Below, one piece after another: positions 17,351-25,807 of a stretch of DNA of 64,000 nucleotides (position 1 is the first letter of the stretch; every line of letters begins with the position of its first letter). Source of the DNA: Lachnospiraceae bacterium. Lineage in GTDB: Bacteria; Bacillota; Clostridia; Lachnospirales; Lachnospiraceae. The stretch spans positions 166,259 to 230,258 of the forward strand of contig JAGBEO010000003.1 in NCBI GenBank assembly GCA_017936885.1. Reading direction: 5' to 3'. Below the pieces are notes generated by a model, which had not been told where the DNA came from, did no database searches, and saw nothing but the letters and a program-made list of their open reading frames with translations. The translations under genes were made by a program, and so were the position numbers.

Positions 17351-17785
17351 ATGAGAATTATGGGATTGGATTTTGGTTCCAAGACGGTGGGAGTGGCGAT
17401 CAGTGATTCGCTGCTGATTACTGCACAGGGAATCGAGATTATCAGAAGAAAAGATGAGAATAAGCTTCGGCAGACGTTAGCGCGTATAGAAGAACTGATT
17501 GTAGAGTACGAGGTGTCGGAAATCGTGCTGGGACTTCCGAAGAATATGAATGATACGCTTGGGGAGAGAGCTGAGCTTTCTCTCGAATTTAAGGACAAGC
17601 TGGAGAGAAGAACCGGGCTTCCGGTTGTTATGTGGGACGAGCGACTTACCACAGTTTCAGCGGATAAAGTAATGATGGAAGCGGGAATCCGCAGAGAACA
17701 CCGCAAAGAATATGTGGACAAGATCGCAGCCGTATTTATTTTGCAGGGCTATCTGGATTATCGTGGAAGCAAGGAGAAGAATTAA
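17351..17785 (+). CDS. ruvX: Putative pre-16S rRNA nuclease / Holliday junction resolvase RuvX (YqgF)
   Basis: A 144-residue RNase H-fold protein. The conserved '[17 protein letters not shown]' (first catalytic Asp), '[11 protein letters not shown]', '[13 protein letters not shown]' (acidic residues) and the closing '[14 protein letters not shown]' define the YqgF/RuvX family. The family is thought to process the 5' end of 16S rRNA, and resolvase activity has also been proposed. Its stop TAA at 17783-17785 directly abuts the GTG start of the next gene, so translation is probably coupled. Confidence 0.93.
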   Translation: MRIMGLDFGSKTVGVAISDSLLITAQGIEIIRRKDENKLRQTLARIEELIVEYEVSEIVLGLPKNMNDTLGERAELSLEFKDKLERRTGLPVVMWDERLTTVSADKVMMEAGIRREHRKEYVDKIAAVFILQGYLDYRGSKEKN

Positions 17786-18040
17786 GTGGAAAAGATTGTA
17801 TTTACACCGGCAGGAGAAGCGGCTGTAGAGTTTTATGTACTGGAGCAGACGAGACTGGGCGGTATCGATTATATTTTAGTGACGGATTCGGAACAGGGTG
17901 ACGGAGAGGCACTGATCCTGCGCGATATGTCTGCGCCGGAAGAGGAAGAGGCAGTGTACGAGATCGTGACAGACGATGAGGAATTAAACGCAGTAGCGGC
18001 TGTGTTTGAAAATATGTTGGAAGATATTGAATTATCGTAA
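17786..18040 (+). CDS. DUF1292 family protein (YrzB-like, UPF0473)
   Basis: An 84-residue acidic protein with the DUF1292 pattern: 'KIVFTPAGEAAVEFYVLEQT', 'IDYILVTDSEQGDGEALILR', 'YEIVTDDEELNAVAAVFENML'. It starts with GTG immediately after the ruvX stop codon. Position and sequence match YrzB of B. subtilis. The function is unknown. It ends the ireB-ruvX group, and a 155-bp gap follows before RNase J. Confidence 0.9.
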   Translation: MEKIVFTPAGEAAVEFYVLEQTRLGGIDYILVTDSEQGDGEALILRDMSAPEEEEAVYEIVTDDEELNAVAAVFENMLEDIELS

Positions 18041-18195
18041 AGAAACAGTTACATATGGAGCAGTGTTAAGCGGCTTGCAGATAACAGAAAGCTGGTACCG
18101 GGTAGAGACGGGATGTACAGGAGGGTATCAGTACAGTATCGCAAAGCCCCTTGAACAGACTCTGTTTTAACTGAAAGAAAATGGAGGTAGATTTT

Positions 18196-19872
18196 TTGAA
18201 GAAAATTGAACAAGGGAAAGCAGCGTCGAAGCTGAAAGTTATCCCATTAGGCGGATTGGAGCAGATTGGGCTTAATATTACTGCCTTTGAGTATGAGGAT
18301 AGTATTATTGTGGTGGACTGCGGTCTGTCGTTCCCGGAGGATGAGATGCTGGGAATTGATCTGGTCATTCCTGATATTACCTATCTGAAAGATAATGTGG
18401 ATAAAGTAAAAGGATTCATGATTACCCATGGACATGAGGATCATATCGGGGCATTGCCTTATGTATTGAAAGAATTAAATGTTCCTGTCTATGCGACAAA
18501 ACTGACGATGGGTATTATTGAGAATAAGTTAAGAGAACATGATCTGCTGAACAAGACCAAGCGTAAAGTGGTCAAGTTCGGACAGTCCATCAATTTAGGA
18601 CAGTTCAGGATCGAATTTATCAAGACCAATCACAGTATCGTGGACGCGGCAGCGTTAGCGATCTATTCGCCTGCCGGAGTGGTAGTGCACACAGGCGATT
18701 TTAAAGTAGATTATACGCCGGTATTCGGTGATGCTATTGATTTACAGAGATTTGCAGAACTCGGTAAAAAAGGAGTATTGGCACTGATGTGTGATTCTAC
18801 CAATGCCGAGAGATTAGGATTTACACCTTCCGAGAAAACGGTCGGCAGAACTTTTGATACGCTCTTTTCGGAACACAAGGATACGAGAATTATCATTGCT
18901 ACCTTTGCGTCCAATGTGGACAGAGTGCAGCAGATTATCAATACTGCCGATAAATTCGGCAGAAAAGTAGTGGTAGAGGGAAGAAGCATGGTCAATATCA
19001 TTGATACGGCTTCTACTCTTGGATATTTACAGATCCCTGAGCATACTTTGATCGATATCGAACAGCTTAAGGATTATCCGGCAGAGAAAACCGTTATTAT
19101 TACTACGGGAAGTCAGGGTGAGAGTATGGCGGCGCTCAGCCGTATGGCCAGCGATACCCACAGGAAAATTTCTATCATGCCGGGAGATACGGTTATCTTC
19201 TCTTCCCATCCGATACCGGGTAACGAGAAGGCGGTTACCAATGTGATTAATGAATTGCAGATGAAGGGCGCTGATGTTATCTTTCAGGATGTACATGTGT
19301 CGGGACATGCCTGTCAGGAAGAAATCAAGCTGATTTATTCTCTGGTTAAGCCCAAATATGCGATTCCGATTCACGGAGAGTACAAGCACAGAAAAGCGCA
19401 GGCCAAAATCGCCGCAGAGCTGGGAATTCCGAAAGACCATATCTTTATGCTGCAATCCGGTGATATGCTGGAGATGGATCATGAGAGTGCGCAAGTGAGC
19501 GGCAAGGTTCCGGTGGGGGCTATTCTGGTAGACGGACTGGGTGTTGGAGATGTGGGCAATGTGGTATTGCGTGACAGGCAGCATCTGGCAGAGGACGGTA
19601 TCCTGATTGTGGTGCTGGCGCTTGATTCCTACAGTGATCAGTTGGTATCCGGTCCGGATATTGTGTCAAGAGGATTTGTTTACGTAAGGGAGTCTGATGA
19701 ATTGATGGACGAGGCGCGTCTGTTAGTGAATGAGGCTGTGCAGAAATGTCTTGATAAAGGACAGGCGGATTGGGGTAAGCTTAAGGCTACAATCAAAGAT
19801 GTGCTTGGTGATTTTGTGTGGAAGAAAACAAAGAGACGCCCTATGATTCTGCCCATCATTATGGAAGTGTAG
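18196..19872 (+). CDS. Ribonuclease J
   Basis: A metallo-beta-lactamase/beta-CASP RNase with 5'-3' exonuclease and endonuclease activity in mRNA decay and rRNA maturation. The metal site ITHGHEDHIGALPY, 'VHTGDFKVDYTP', 'MCDSTNAERLGFTPSE', the beta-CASP histidines ('SSHPIPGNE', 'DVHVSGHACQEE', 'YAIPIHGEYKHRK') and the C-terminal domain ('TKRRPMILPIIMEV') are present. The frame is open from ATG 18181, but the ribosome site GGAGG (18183-18187) lies inside that extension. A TTG at 18196, 8 nt after it, is the likely true start, giving 558 residues, a normal length. Confidence 0.93.
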   Translation: MKKIEQGKAASKLKVIPLGGLEQIGLNITAFEYEDSIIVVDCGLSFPEDEMLGIDLVIPDITYLKDNVDKVKGFMITHGHEDHIGALPYVLKELNVPVYATKLTMGIIENKLREHDLLNKTKRKVVKFGQSINLGQFRIEFIKTNHSIVDAAALAIYSPAGVVVHTGDFKVDYTPVFGDAIDLQRFAELGKKGVLALMCDSTNAERLGFTPSEKTVGRTFDTLFSEHKDTRIIIATFASNVDRVQQIINTADKFGRKVVVEGRSMVNIIDTASTLGYLQIPEHTLIDIEQLKDYPAEKTVIITTGSQGESMAALSRMASDTHRKISIMPGDTVIFSSHPIPGNEKAVTNVINELQMKGADVIFQDVHVSGHACQEEIKLIYSLVKPKYAIPIHGEYKHRKAQAKIAAELGIPKDHIFMLQSGDMLEMDHESAQVSGKVPVGAILVDGLGVGDVGNVVLRDRQHLAEDGILIVVLALDSYSDQLVSGPDIVSRGFVYVRESDELMDEARLLVNEAVQKCLDKGQADWGKLKATIKDVLGDFVWKKTKRRPMILPIIMEV

Positions 19873-19904
19873 GATTTGCACATTATACTTAAGGAGGAAA
19901 CATC

Positions 19905-20237
19905 ATGTCAGACAGCGATATCATGATAGCGACAAAAGAATTTGCAGAGACGATTCAGAAATCGGATACTTATCAGAAATATTATTATCAGAGGGAAAAG
20001 ATTAAGCGGCAGCCGGAATTGTACGATAAAGTAAATGAATTCCGTCAGAGAAATTTCGATTTGCAGAATGAGGTTGATAGTGAGGAATTGTTTGACCGCA
20101 TGGAAGCTTTTGAGAAAGAGTATGAGAAATTCCGCGAGAATCCGCTGGTAGATGATTTTTTGAGGGCTGAGCTGGCATTCTGCAGAATGATGCAGGACAT
20201 CAATGTACTTCTCACGACAGAAATAGACTTTGAGTAA
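19905..20237 (+). CDS. YlbF family regulator
   Basis: A 110-residue all-helical protein ('MIATKEFAETIQKSDTYQKY', 'EFRQRNFDLQNEVD', 'FLRAELAFCRMMQDINVLLT') of the YlbF/YmcA family. In B. subtilis YlbF, YmcA and YaaT form an Fe-S-containing complex that modulates RNase Y activity and developmental decisions. Its placement 32 bp after an RNase J gene is compatible with an RNA-decay role, but that is inference. A strong AAGGAGG lies ahead of the start. Confidence 0.88.
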   Translation: MSDSDIMIATKEFAETIQKSDTYQKYYYQREKIKRQPELYDKVNEFRQRNFDLQNEVDSEELFDRMEAFEKEYEKFRENPLVDDFLRAELAFCRMMQDINVLLTTEIDFE

Positions 20238-20255
20238 AACGCTTCGGAATGAGGT

Positions 20256-20651
20256 ATGGATATGAAAGCAAAATTGATTATTGGAGCCACGGTGGAGTTG
20301 GTCATTAAAGTGGTTGTGTTTGTAGCCATTGTGATGTTTATTTTAAACACATCCGTCAAAGCATATGATTATGGATACCGGGTGTTTGCGGAGGAACCTG
20401 TCTCTGTGGGAGAAGGCAGAACAATCAGCGTAATCGTGGAAGAGGCGGACTCTGTTAAGGATGTGGGCGAAATGCTGCAGGAAAAAGGGCTGATCCGGGA
20501 TGCTAATTTATTTATGGTTCAGGAACTTTTGTCTGAGCAGCATGGCAAGATCCGGGCGGGGATCTATGATCTGAATACGTCTATGACGAGCCAGGATATG
20601 CTGGCAGTCATGGCAGCAGAAAGTGATACGGAGGAAACCGTAGAAGAATAG
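20256..20651 (+). CDS. MltG-like membrane protein without the catalytic domain
   Basis: A 131-residue protein with one N-terminal transmembrane helix (about residues 10-32) and an extracytoplasmic domain resembling the first, LysM-like part of endolytic transglycosylase MltG/YceG ('ISVIVEEADSVKDVGEMLQEKGLIRDANLF', 'KIRAGIYDLNTSMTSQDML'). Full MltG (about 350 residues) has a catalytic glutamate further on, and the protein stops before it, so it cannot be a transglycosylase on its own. Because B. subtilis places mltG (yrrL) in front of yrrM (next gene here), it is orthologous by position. Perhaps it binds glycan or regulates another enzyme. Confidence 0.8.
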   Translation: MDMKAKLIIGATVELVIKVVVFVAIVMFILNTSVKAYDYGYRVFAEEPVSVGEGRTISVIVEEADSVKDVGEMLQEKGLIRDANLFMVQELLSEQHGKIRAGIYDLNTSMTSQDMLAVMAAESDTEETVEE

Positions 20652-20666
20652 AAACGGGGGATTATC

Positions 20667-21308
20667 GTGATAGTAGATGAGCGCATGAGTGCATTCATTG
20701 ATTCTCTGGACGCCGGCAATACTCCTTTTTTGAATGAAATAGAGCGGGAAGCGAAAGAAACCAATGTGCCGATTATCCGGACGCAGATGCAGAGCCTGAT
20801 GAAGTTCCTTCTGGCAATGCAGAAACCCATGTCGATTCTGGAAGTTGGCTGTGCCATTGGTTTTTCTGCTTTGTTGATGAGTGAGTATGCACCGGAAGGA
20901 TGCAGGATCACAACCATTGAGAAATATGAGAAAAGAATCCCGATTGCCAGAGGGAACTTCAAGCGTGCGGGACGGGAAGAAAGCATTACATTGTTAGAAG
21001 GTGATGCTGCCGATATTCTGAAAGAGCTTACGGGAACCTACGATCTGATTTTCATGGATGCGGCCAAAGGTCAGTACATTCACTTTCTGCCGGATATCCT
21101 AAGGCTGATGCCCCGGGGCGGAATCCTTTTGTCAGATAATGTCTTACAGGACGGGGACATCATTGAATCCCGGTTTGCAGTGACGAGACGAAATCGTACC
21201 ATACACAGCCGTATGAGGGAGTATTTGTATGAAATAAAGCATCATCCCGAGTTGGAAACGGTGATACTGCCGGTGGGTGACGGTGTTACCATTAGTATCA
21301 AAAAATAG
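20667..21308 (+). CDS. trmR: O-methyltransferase, probable tRNA 5-hydroxyuridine methyltransferase TrmR
   Basis: A class I SAM methyltransferase of the catechol-OMT-like family. The SAM site is ILEVGCAIGFSALLM, with 'RITTIEKYEKR' and the metal-binding 'DLIFMDAAKGQY' and 'LLSDNVLQDG' segments. In B. subtilis the neighbour arrangement yrrM-yrrN-yrrO corresponds to TrmR plus TrhP U32 proteins, which form mo5U34 in tRNA. Here the U32 gene starts 8 bp after this one, so the same role is inferred. Length of 213 residues is normal. Confidence 0.88.
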   Translation: MIVDERMSAFIDSLDAGNTPFLNEIEREAKETNVPIIRTQMQSLMKFLLAMQKPMSILEVGCAIGFSALLMSEYAPEGCRITTIEKYEKRIPIARGNFKRAGREESITLLEGDAADILKELTGTYDLIFMDAAKGQYIHFLPDILRLMPRGGILLSDNVLQDGDIIESRFAVTRRNRTIHSRMREYLYEIKHHPELETVILPVGDGVTISIKK

Positions 21309-21316
21309 GAGAAACG

Positions 21317-22588
21317 ATGAGAAAACCTGAGTTATTGATTCCGGCGAGCAGTCTGGAAGTTTTGAAAACTGCGGTTATATTTGGCGCAGATGCGGTATAT
21401 ATCGGCGGTGAGGCTTTCGGGCTTCGCGCCAAAGCCAAGAATTTTACTTCTGAGGAAATGGCGGAGGGGATTGCCTTTGCCCATGAACACGGAGTGCGTG
21501 TCCATGTGACGGCGAATATTCTGGCACACAATTATGATCTGGAAGGAGCCGGGGCATATTTTCATGAATTAAAAGAATTAAAGCCGGATGCACTGATCAT
21601 TGCGGACCCCGGCATGTTTACGCTGGCAAGGGAGATCTGCCCGGAAATCGATATTCATGTGTCCACGCAGGCGAACAACACCAATTATATGACCTACCGG
21701 TTCTGGTACGAACAGGGCGCGAAGCGCGTGGTATCCGCCAGAGAACTGTCCCTGCGTGAGATTAAGGAGATCCGTGAGGACATCCCGGAGGATCTGGAGA
21801 TCGAAAGCTTTATTCACGGTGCCATGTGTATTTCCTATTCCGGCAGATGCCTCCTGAGCAGTTATTTTACGGGAAGAGACGCGAACCACGGCGCCTGTAC
21901 ACACCCATGCCGCTGGAAATACGCGGTGGTGGAAGAAAAAAGACCGGGAGAATATCTGCCTGTCTATGAGAATGAAAGGGGCACCTATATCTTTAATTCC
22001 AAGGATCTGTGTATGATTGAACATATTCCTGAGATGATAGATGCGGGGATCGACAGCTTCAAGATAGAAGGAAGGATGAAGACCGCGCTCTATGTGGCTA
22101 CGGTGGCGCGCACCTACCGCAAGGCGATTGACGATTATCTGGAATCCGAAGAGAAATACCGTGCCAATATGGACTGGTACAAAGCGGAGATCTCCAAGTG
22201 CACCTATCGCCAGTTCACCACGGGATTTTACTTTGGTAAGCCTGATGAGAATACGCAGATTTATGACAATAACACTTATGTGAACGAATATATTTACTTA
22301 GGGATCGTAGGAAGCCTGGTGCCGGAACCGGGTGCCGGTCGTGAAGAGACCGGAAACCGTGAGACCTGTACCTGCGCCCGCTTTGAACAGCGCAATAAGT
22401 TCAGTGTGGGTGATTCCATTGAAATTATGAAGCCGGACGGTAGGAATATTCCCGTGAAAGTGCTTGCCATGTATAATGAGGACGGGGAGCCGGTAGAGTC
22501 CTGTCCGCACTCGAAGCAGATGATGGATGTAAAATTATCCACAATTCCGGCGGTATATGATATACTGCGTGTCAGTAACGACCGGTGA
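21317..22588 (+). CDS. U32 peptidase family protein, probable tRNA 5-hydroxyuridine synthesis protein TrhP
   Basis: A 423-residue member of family U32 ('PELLIPASSLEVLKTAVIFGADAVYIGG', 'DIHVSTQANNTNY', 'ESFIHGAMCISYSGRCLLSS', 'GACTHPCRWKY', 'SFKIEGRMKTALYVA'). The cysteines in CISYSGRC and CTHPC are the conserved set associated with an Fe-S cluster. Although named peptidases, U32 proteins such as TrhP/YrrO hydroxylate U34 of tRNA. Following trmR directly, it would supply ho5U for methylation. Only one U32 gene is present here, as against two in B. subtilis. After it comes a 339-bp gap in front of glnN. Confidence 0.9.
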   Translation: MRKPELLIPASSLEVLKTAVIFGADAVYIGGEAFGLRAKAKNFTSEEMAEGIAFAHEHGVRVHVTANILAHNYDLEGAGAYFHELKELKPDALIIADPGMFTLAREICPEIDIHVSTQANNTNYMTYRFWYEQGAKRVVSARELSLREIKEIREDIPEDLEIESFIHGAMCISYSGRCLLSSYFTGRDANHGACTHPCRWKYAVVEEKRPGEYLPVYENERGTYIFNSKDLCMIEHIPEMIDAGIDSFKIEGRMKTALYVATVARTYRKAIDDYLESEEKYRANMDWYKAEISKCTYRQFTTGFYFGKPDENTQIYDNNTYVNEYIYLGIVGSLVPEPGAGREETGNRETCTCARFEQRNKFSVGDSIEIMKPDGRNIPVKVLAMYNEDGEPVESCPHSKQMMDVKLSTIPAVYDILRVSNDR

Positions 22589-22927
22589 CAAAACGCAACA
22601 GCGTGAAACGCCTGCCCGAAGGTTATATTTTGGTTGACCGTCATAGTGTCTGTATTGTACAATGTGAGCAGTGAGTTTTCGGAGCTGCCTCGCATTGTAC
22701 ATAATCAAATTTTAATTTTTTTAAAATATGGTATTGCATTTTTGAAAAAAGTAGAGTATCTTATAGAAAAGGTCAGCTGACAAAGATCGGCAGACCTGAC
22801 ATATAGGTATCTAGAACGAGGGTGTTCCAAAAAGATTTATTTTTGGGGCATTTTTTTTGTGTTACGGGAGTGTGTGACAGCTAAGGGAGGTTCTGGAATC
22901 CTTAAATGAGGAAAGGAAGATGAAAAA
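22589..22927 (+). promoter_or_regulatory. Structured leader/regulatory region of glnN
   Basis: No gene is seen. TGTACAATGTGAG (22656-22668) pairs with CTCGCATTGTACA (22689-22701) as a long hairpin with one G-U pair. GGTCAGCTGAC occurs near 22771. CCAAAAA / TTTTTGG (about 22826-22843) is followed by eight T (about 22849-22856), an attenuator-like arrangement. A GGAAAGGAAGA ribosome site precedes ATG 22928. No known riboswitch class was recognised. Regulation of nitrogen assimilation by termination control is a reasonable inference. Confidence 0.5.
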
Positions 22928-25039
22928 ATGAGCGAAGTATTTAATGTTGAAGAGATTTTCGGACAAAACGTATTCACTCTCGGCAAGATGAAGGAACGTC
23001 TGCCGAAGAATGTATACAAAGAGGTTGTAACAGTTATGGATCAGGGCGGCGAGTTATCCATGGAGACGGCTAACGTAGTCGCTAAAGCTATGAAAGACTG
23101 GGCTGTAGAAAACGGCGCAACACATTATACCCATTGGTTCCAGCCGCTGACAGGCATTACAGCAGAGAAACATGACGCTTTCGTGGCACATCCGGACGAG
23201 ACAGGTAAAATGCTGACAGAGTTCTCCGGTAAAGAATTAATTAAGGGCGAGCCGGATGCATCTTCTTTCCCCTCAGGCGGTTTAAGAGCTACTTTCGAGG
23301 CAAGAGGATATACCGCATGGGATATCACATCCCCCGCTTTCTTAAAAGAGTCAGGATGCGGAACAATTCTTTGTATTCCTACCGCATTCTGTTCTTACAC
23401 AGGTGAAGCGCTGGATAAGAAGACACCGCTTTTACGTTCCATGGAAGCGCTCAGCGAGCAGGCACTGCGTATCGTAAGGCTGTTCGGCAACACAGGCGCT
23501 ACCAAGGTGGTAGCATCCGTAGGACCGGAGCAGGAATATTTCTTAGTAGATAAAGATTTATATATGAAGAGAACTGACCTGATGTTCGCAGGACGTACTT
23601 TATTCGGCGCACCGGCACCGAAAGGTCAGGAGATGGAAGATCATTACTTCGGTGTTATCAGAGAGCGTGTCGGCGCTTACATGAAAGACTTAAATGAGGA
23701 ACTTTGGAAACTGGGCGTGACAGCTAAAACACAGCATAACGAAGTTGCTCCGGCACAGCATGAGCTGGCACCTATCTATGAGACTGCTAATATTGCAGTA
23801 GATCATAACCAATTAGTAATGGAAGCAATGAAGAGAGTTGCTATCCGTCACGGTATGAGATGTCTGCTTCATGAAAAACCATATGCAGGCGTGAACGGTT
23901 CCGGTAAACACAACAACTGGTCTATCACAACAGATAACGGTGTAAACCTCTTAGATCCGGGTGACACACCGAATGAAAACATTCAGTTCTTATTGGTACT
24001 TGCCTGCATCATGAAAGCTGTTGATACCCATGCTGATCTGCTTCGTCAGTCTGCATCCGATGTCGGTAACGACCACAGATTAGGTGCAAACGAGGCACCT
24101 CCGGCAATTATCTCTATTTTCCTCGGAGAGCAGCTTGAGGATGTTGTAACACAGTTGATCGAGACAGGTGTGGCTACTTCTGTTAAGGAGGGCGGCAAGC
24201 TTTTGACCGGTGTTAAGACACTCCCTGACTTCCAGAAGGATGCTACCGACAGAAACAGAACTTCACCTTTTGCTTTCACAGGTAATAAATTTGAGTTCCG
24301 TATGGTTGGTTCCGCCGACTCTATCGCAAGCCCGAATACAACCTTAAATGCCATCGTTGCAGAGGCATTCTGTGAGGCTGCTGACAGACTGGAGAAAGCA
24401 GAGGATCTTGAACTTGCAATCCACGATCTGATCAAAGAGTATATGACAGAGCATCAGAGAATCATCTTCAACGGCAACGGTTACTCGGATGAGTGGGTTG
24501 TGGAAGCTGAGAGAAGAGGACTTCCTAACATTAAGTCCATGATTGAAGCTGCAAGCACTATCACAACAGATAAGGCAGTTAAGTTATTTGAGAAATTCGG
24601 TATCTTTACGAAGGTCGAGCTGGAATCCCGCGAAGAGATCATTTATGAGACTTATGCTAAGACGATCAATATCGAAGCATTAGCGATGATCGATATGGCC
24701 GGAAAACAGATTATCCCTGCTGTAATCAAGTATACTAAGGTGCTGGCAGATACTATAAATGCAGTAAAAGAAGCAGGCGCGGATGCGAGCATACAGGCAG
24801 CGCTCTTAAAAGAGGTTAGTGAGAAACTGGCAGCTATGCAGACAGCACTGGCTAAGCTGGAAAAAGCAGAAGCAGAAGCTTCCGCAATGGAAGATGAAAA
24901 GGCACAGGCATTCTTCTATAAGGATACAGTAAAAGTAATCATGGAAGAGCTTCGTGCACCTGCTGATGAGTTGGAGATGATCGTTGATAAGGATATCTGG
25001 CCGATTCCTACATATGGCGAGTTGATGTTCGAAATCTAA
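22928..25039 (+). CDS. glnN: Glutamine synthetase type III (GlnN)
   Basis: Condenses ammonia and glutamate to glutamine using ATP. At 703 residues it is of the large dodecameric GSIII type. Family marks include '[21 protein letters not shown]', '[19 protein letters not shown]', '[11 protein letters not shown]', '[19 protein letters not shown]', '[11 protein letters not shown]' and '[14 protein letters not shown]'. The C-terminal extension is rich in Ala/Lys/Glu (coiled-coil-like, about 600-680). Codon use is of the highly expressed type. It is transcribed alone after a long leader and is followed by a GAAA-loop hairpin and tRNA-Gln. Confidence 0.97.
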   Translation: MSEVFNVEEIFGQNVFTLGKMKERLPKNVYKEVVTVMDQGGELSMETANVVAKAMKDWAVENGATHYTHWFQPLTGITAEKHDAFVAHPDETGKMLTEFSGKELIKGEPDASSFPSGGLRATFEARGYTAWDITSPAFLKESGCGTILCIPTAFCSYTGEALDKKTPLLRSMEALSEQALRIVRLFGNTGATKVVASVGPEQEYFLVDKDLYMKRTDLMFAGRTLFGAPAPKGQEMEDHYFGVIRERVGAYMKDLNEELWKLGVTAKTQHNEVAPAQHELAPIYETANIAVDHNQLVMEAMKRVAIRHGMRCLLHEKPYAGVNGSGKHNNWSITTDNGVNLLDPGDTPNENIQFLLVLACIMKAVDTHADLLRQSASDVGNDHRLGANEAPPAIISIFLGEQLEDVVTQLIETGVATSVKEGGKLLTGVKTLPDFQKDATDRNRTSPFAFTGNKFEFRMVGSADSIASPNTTLNAIVAEAFCEAADRLEKAEDLELAIHDLIKEYMTEHQRIIFNGNGYSDEWVVEAERRGLPNIKSMIEAASTITTDKAVKLFEKFGIFTKVELESREEIIYETYAKTINIEALAMIDMAGKQIIPAVIKYTKVLADTINAVKEAGADASIQAALLKEVSEKLAAMQTALAKLEKAEAEASAMEDEKAQAFFYKDTVKVIMEELRAPADELEMIVDKDIWPIPTYGELMFEI

Positions 25040-25058
25040 GATTGATTGTAATACCTGT

Positions 25059-25088
25059 CAGGGGCGGATAAGAAATTATCCGCCTCTG
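25059..25088 (+). terminator. GAAA-tetraloop hairpin after glnN
   Basis: A 13-bp stem (CAGGGGCGGATAA / TTATCCGCCTCTG, one G-U) is closed by a GAAA loop. There is no T tract, so it may be a 3'-end stabiliser rather than a true terminator. Confidence 0.5.
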
Positions 25089-25213
25089 TTACAGTGTAAT
25101 TGACAGCCTTGTATTTTAGCGTATAAAAGAGCGCTTCCCGGGAAAAATATTCGATAGAAATTATTGGAAAGACAGAAAAAAAACACATTTTTAAAAAAAA
25201 TTGAAAAAAGGGC

Positions 25214-25242
25214 TTGTCAAATTCATATTTATCCTATATAAT
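25214..25242 (+). promoter_or_regulatory. Promoter of tRNA-Gln
   Basis: TTGTCA (25214-25219) and TATAAT (25237-25242) are spaced by 17 nt. The tRNA begins 14 nt after the -10 box. Confidence 0.85.
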
Positions 25243-25255
25243 TGTTAATTGTTGA

Positions 25256-25327
25256 TGGGCTATCGCCAAACGGTAAGGCAACGGACTCTGACTCCGTCAT
25301 TTCAAGGTTCGAATCCTTGTAGCCCAG
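25256..25327 (+). tRNA. tRNA-Gln (anticodon CTG)
   Basis: The 7-bp acceptor stem is TGGGCTA / TAGCCCA with discriminator G. The D arm is CGCCAAACGGTAAGGC, and the anticodon stem ACGGA / TCCGT closes loop CTCTGAC, giving anticodon CTG for codon CAG. The T arm is AAGG-TTCGAAT-CCTT. The 3' CCA is not encoded (CTA follows). It has its own promoter and terminator. Confidence 0.95.
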
Positions 25328-25331
25328 CTAG

Positions 25332-25363
25332 AACCCCGGTTGATATTTCAACCGGGGTTTTGA
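25332..25363 (+). terminator. Terminator of tRNA-Gln
   Basis: AACCCCGGTTGA (25332-25343) pairs with TCAACCGGGGTT (25348-25359), followed by TT-GAT. The stem is strong and the T run short. Confidence 0.85.
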
Positions 25364-25525
25364 TATCATAACGATAATCCTTCTGACATCGAAAACAAGC
25401 TTTGAGATGAAAGAGAGGCATATAATATCTGAGGCTCTGACAGGGAGACTTTATATGGCTGTATCTTTCGGAAGAAGGATGCGGCTTTTTTCATATTTTG
25501 CATGATTAGAACAGGGGGAACAGGA

Positions 25526-25807
25526 ATGCAGACACGAGTGGCTACGATCAGCATTATCGTGGAAAATACGGAATCCGTGGAGAAGCTGAATACGCTGTTG
25601 CATGAATACGGACAGTACATCATCGGCAGAATGGGACTGCCCTATCGCAAATGCGGTATTCACATCATCAGTGTGGCGATCGATGCGCCGCAGGACATAA
25701 TCAATGCGCTATCCGGCAAAATCGGCAGGCTGCAGGGGATCAACAGTAAGATCGCATATTCCAGCATTGTGTGTGAAGCATCCGAAACAGGAGAAGATCA
25801 ATCATGA
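25526..25807 (+). CDS. TM1266 family protein, putative regulator of the [FeFe]-hydrogenase system
   Basis: A small ferredoxin-like-fold protein ('TRVATISIIVENTESVEKLN', 'GQYIIGRMGLPYR', 'IHIISVAIDAPQDIINALSGKIGRL') of the TM1266 family, which resembles the ligand-binding domain of NikR and commonly lies beside hydrogenase maturation genes. ATG 25526 is chosen because GGGGG lies 9 nt ahead, although an in-frame ATG exists at 25502. Its TGA overlaps the ATG of hydE (ATGA at 25804-25807), so the two are translationally coupled. It has no recognisable DNA-binding domain, so regulation by ligand or protein contact is more likely. Confidence 0.88.
   Translation: MQTRVATISIIVENTESVEKLNTLLHEYGQYIIGRMGLPYRKCGIHIISVAIDAPQDIINALSGKIGRLQGINSKIAYSSIVCEASETGEDQS

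Noticed and set aside
22589-22927. A known glutamine riboswitch in front of glnN
   Set aside because: The conserved core of the described glutamine-binding RNAs was not seen; only generic hairpins are present.
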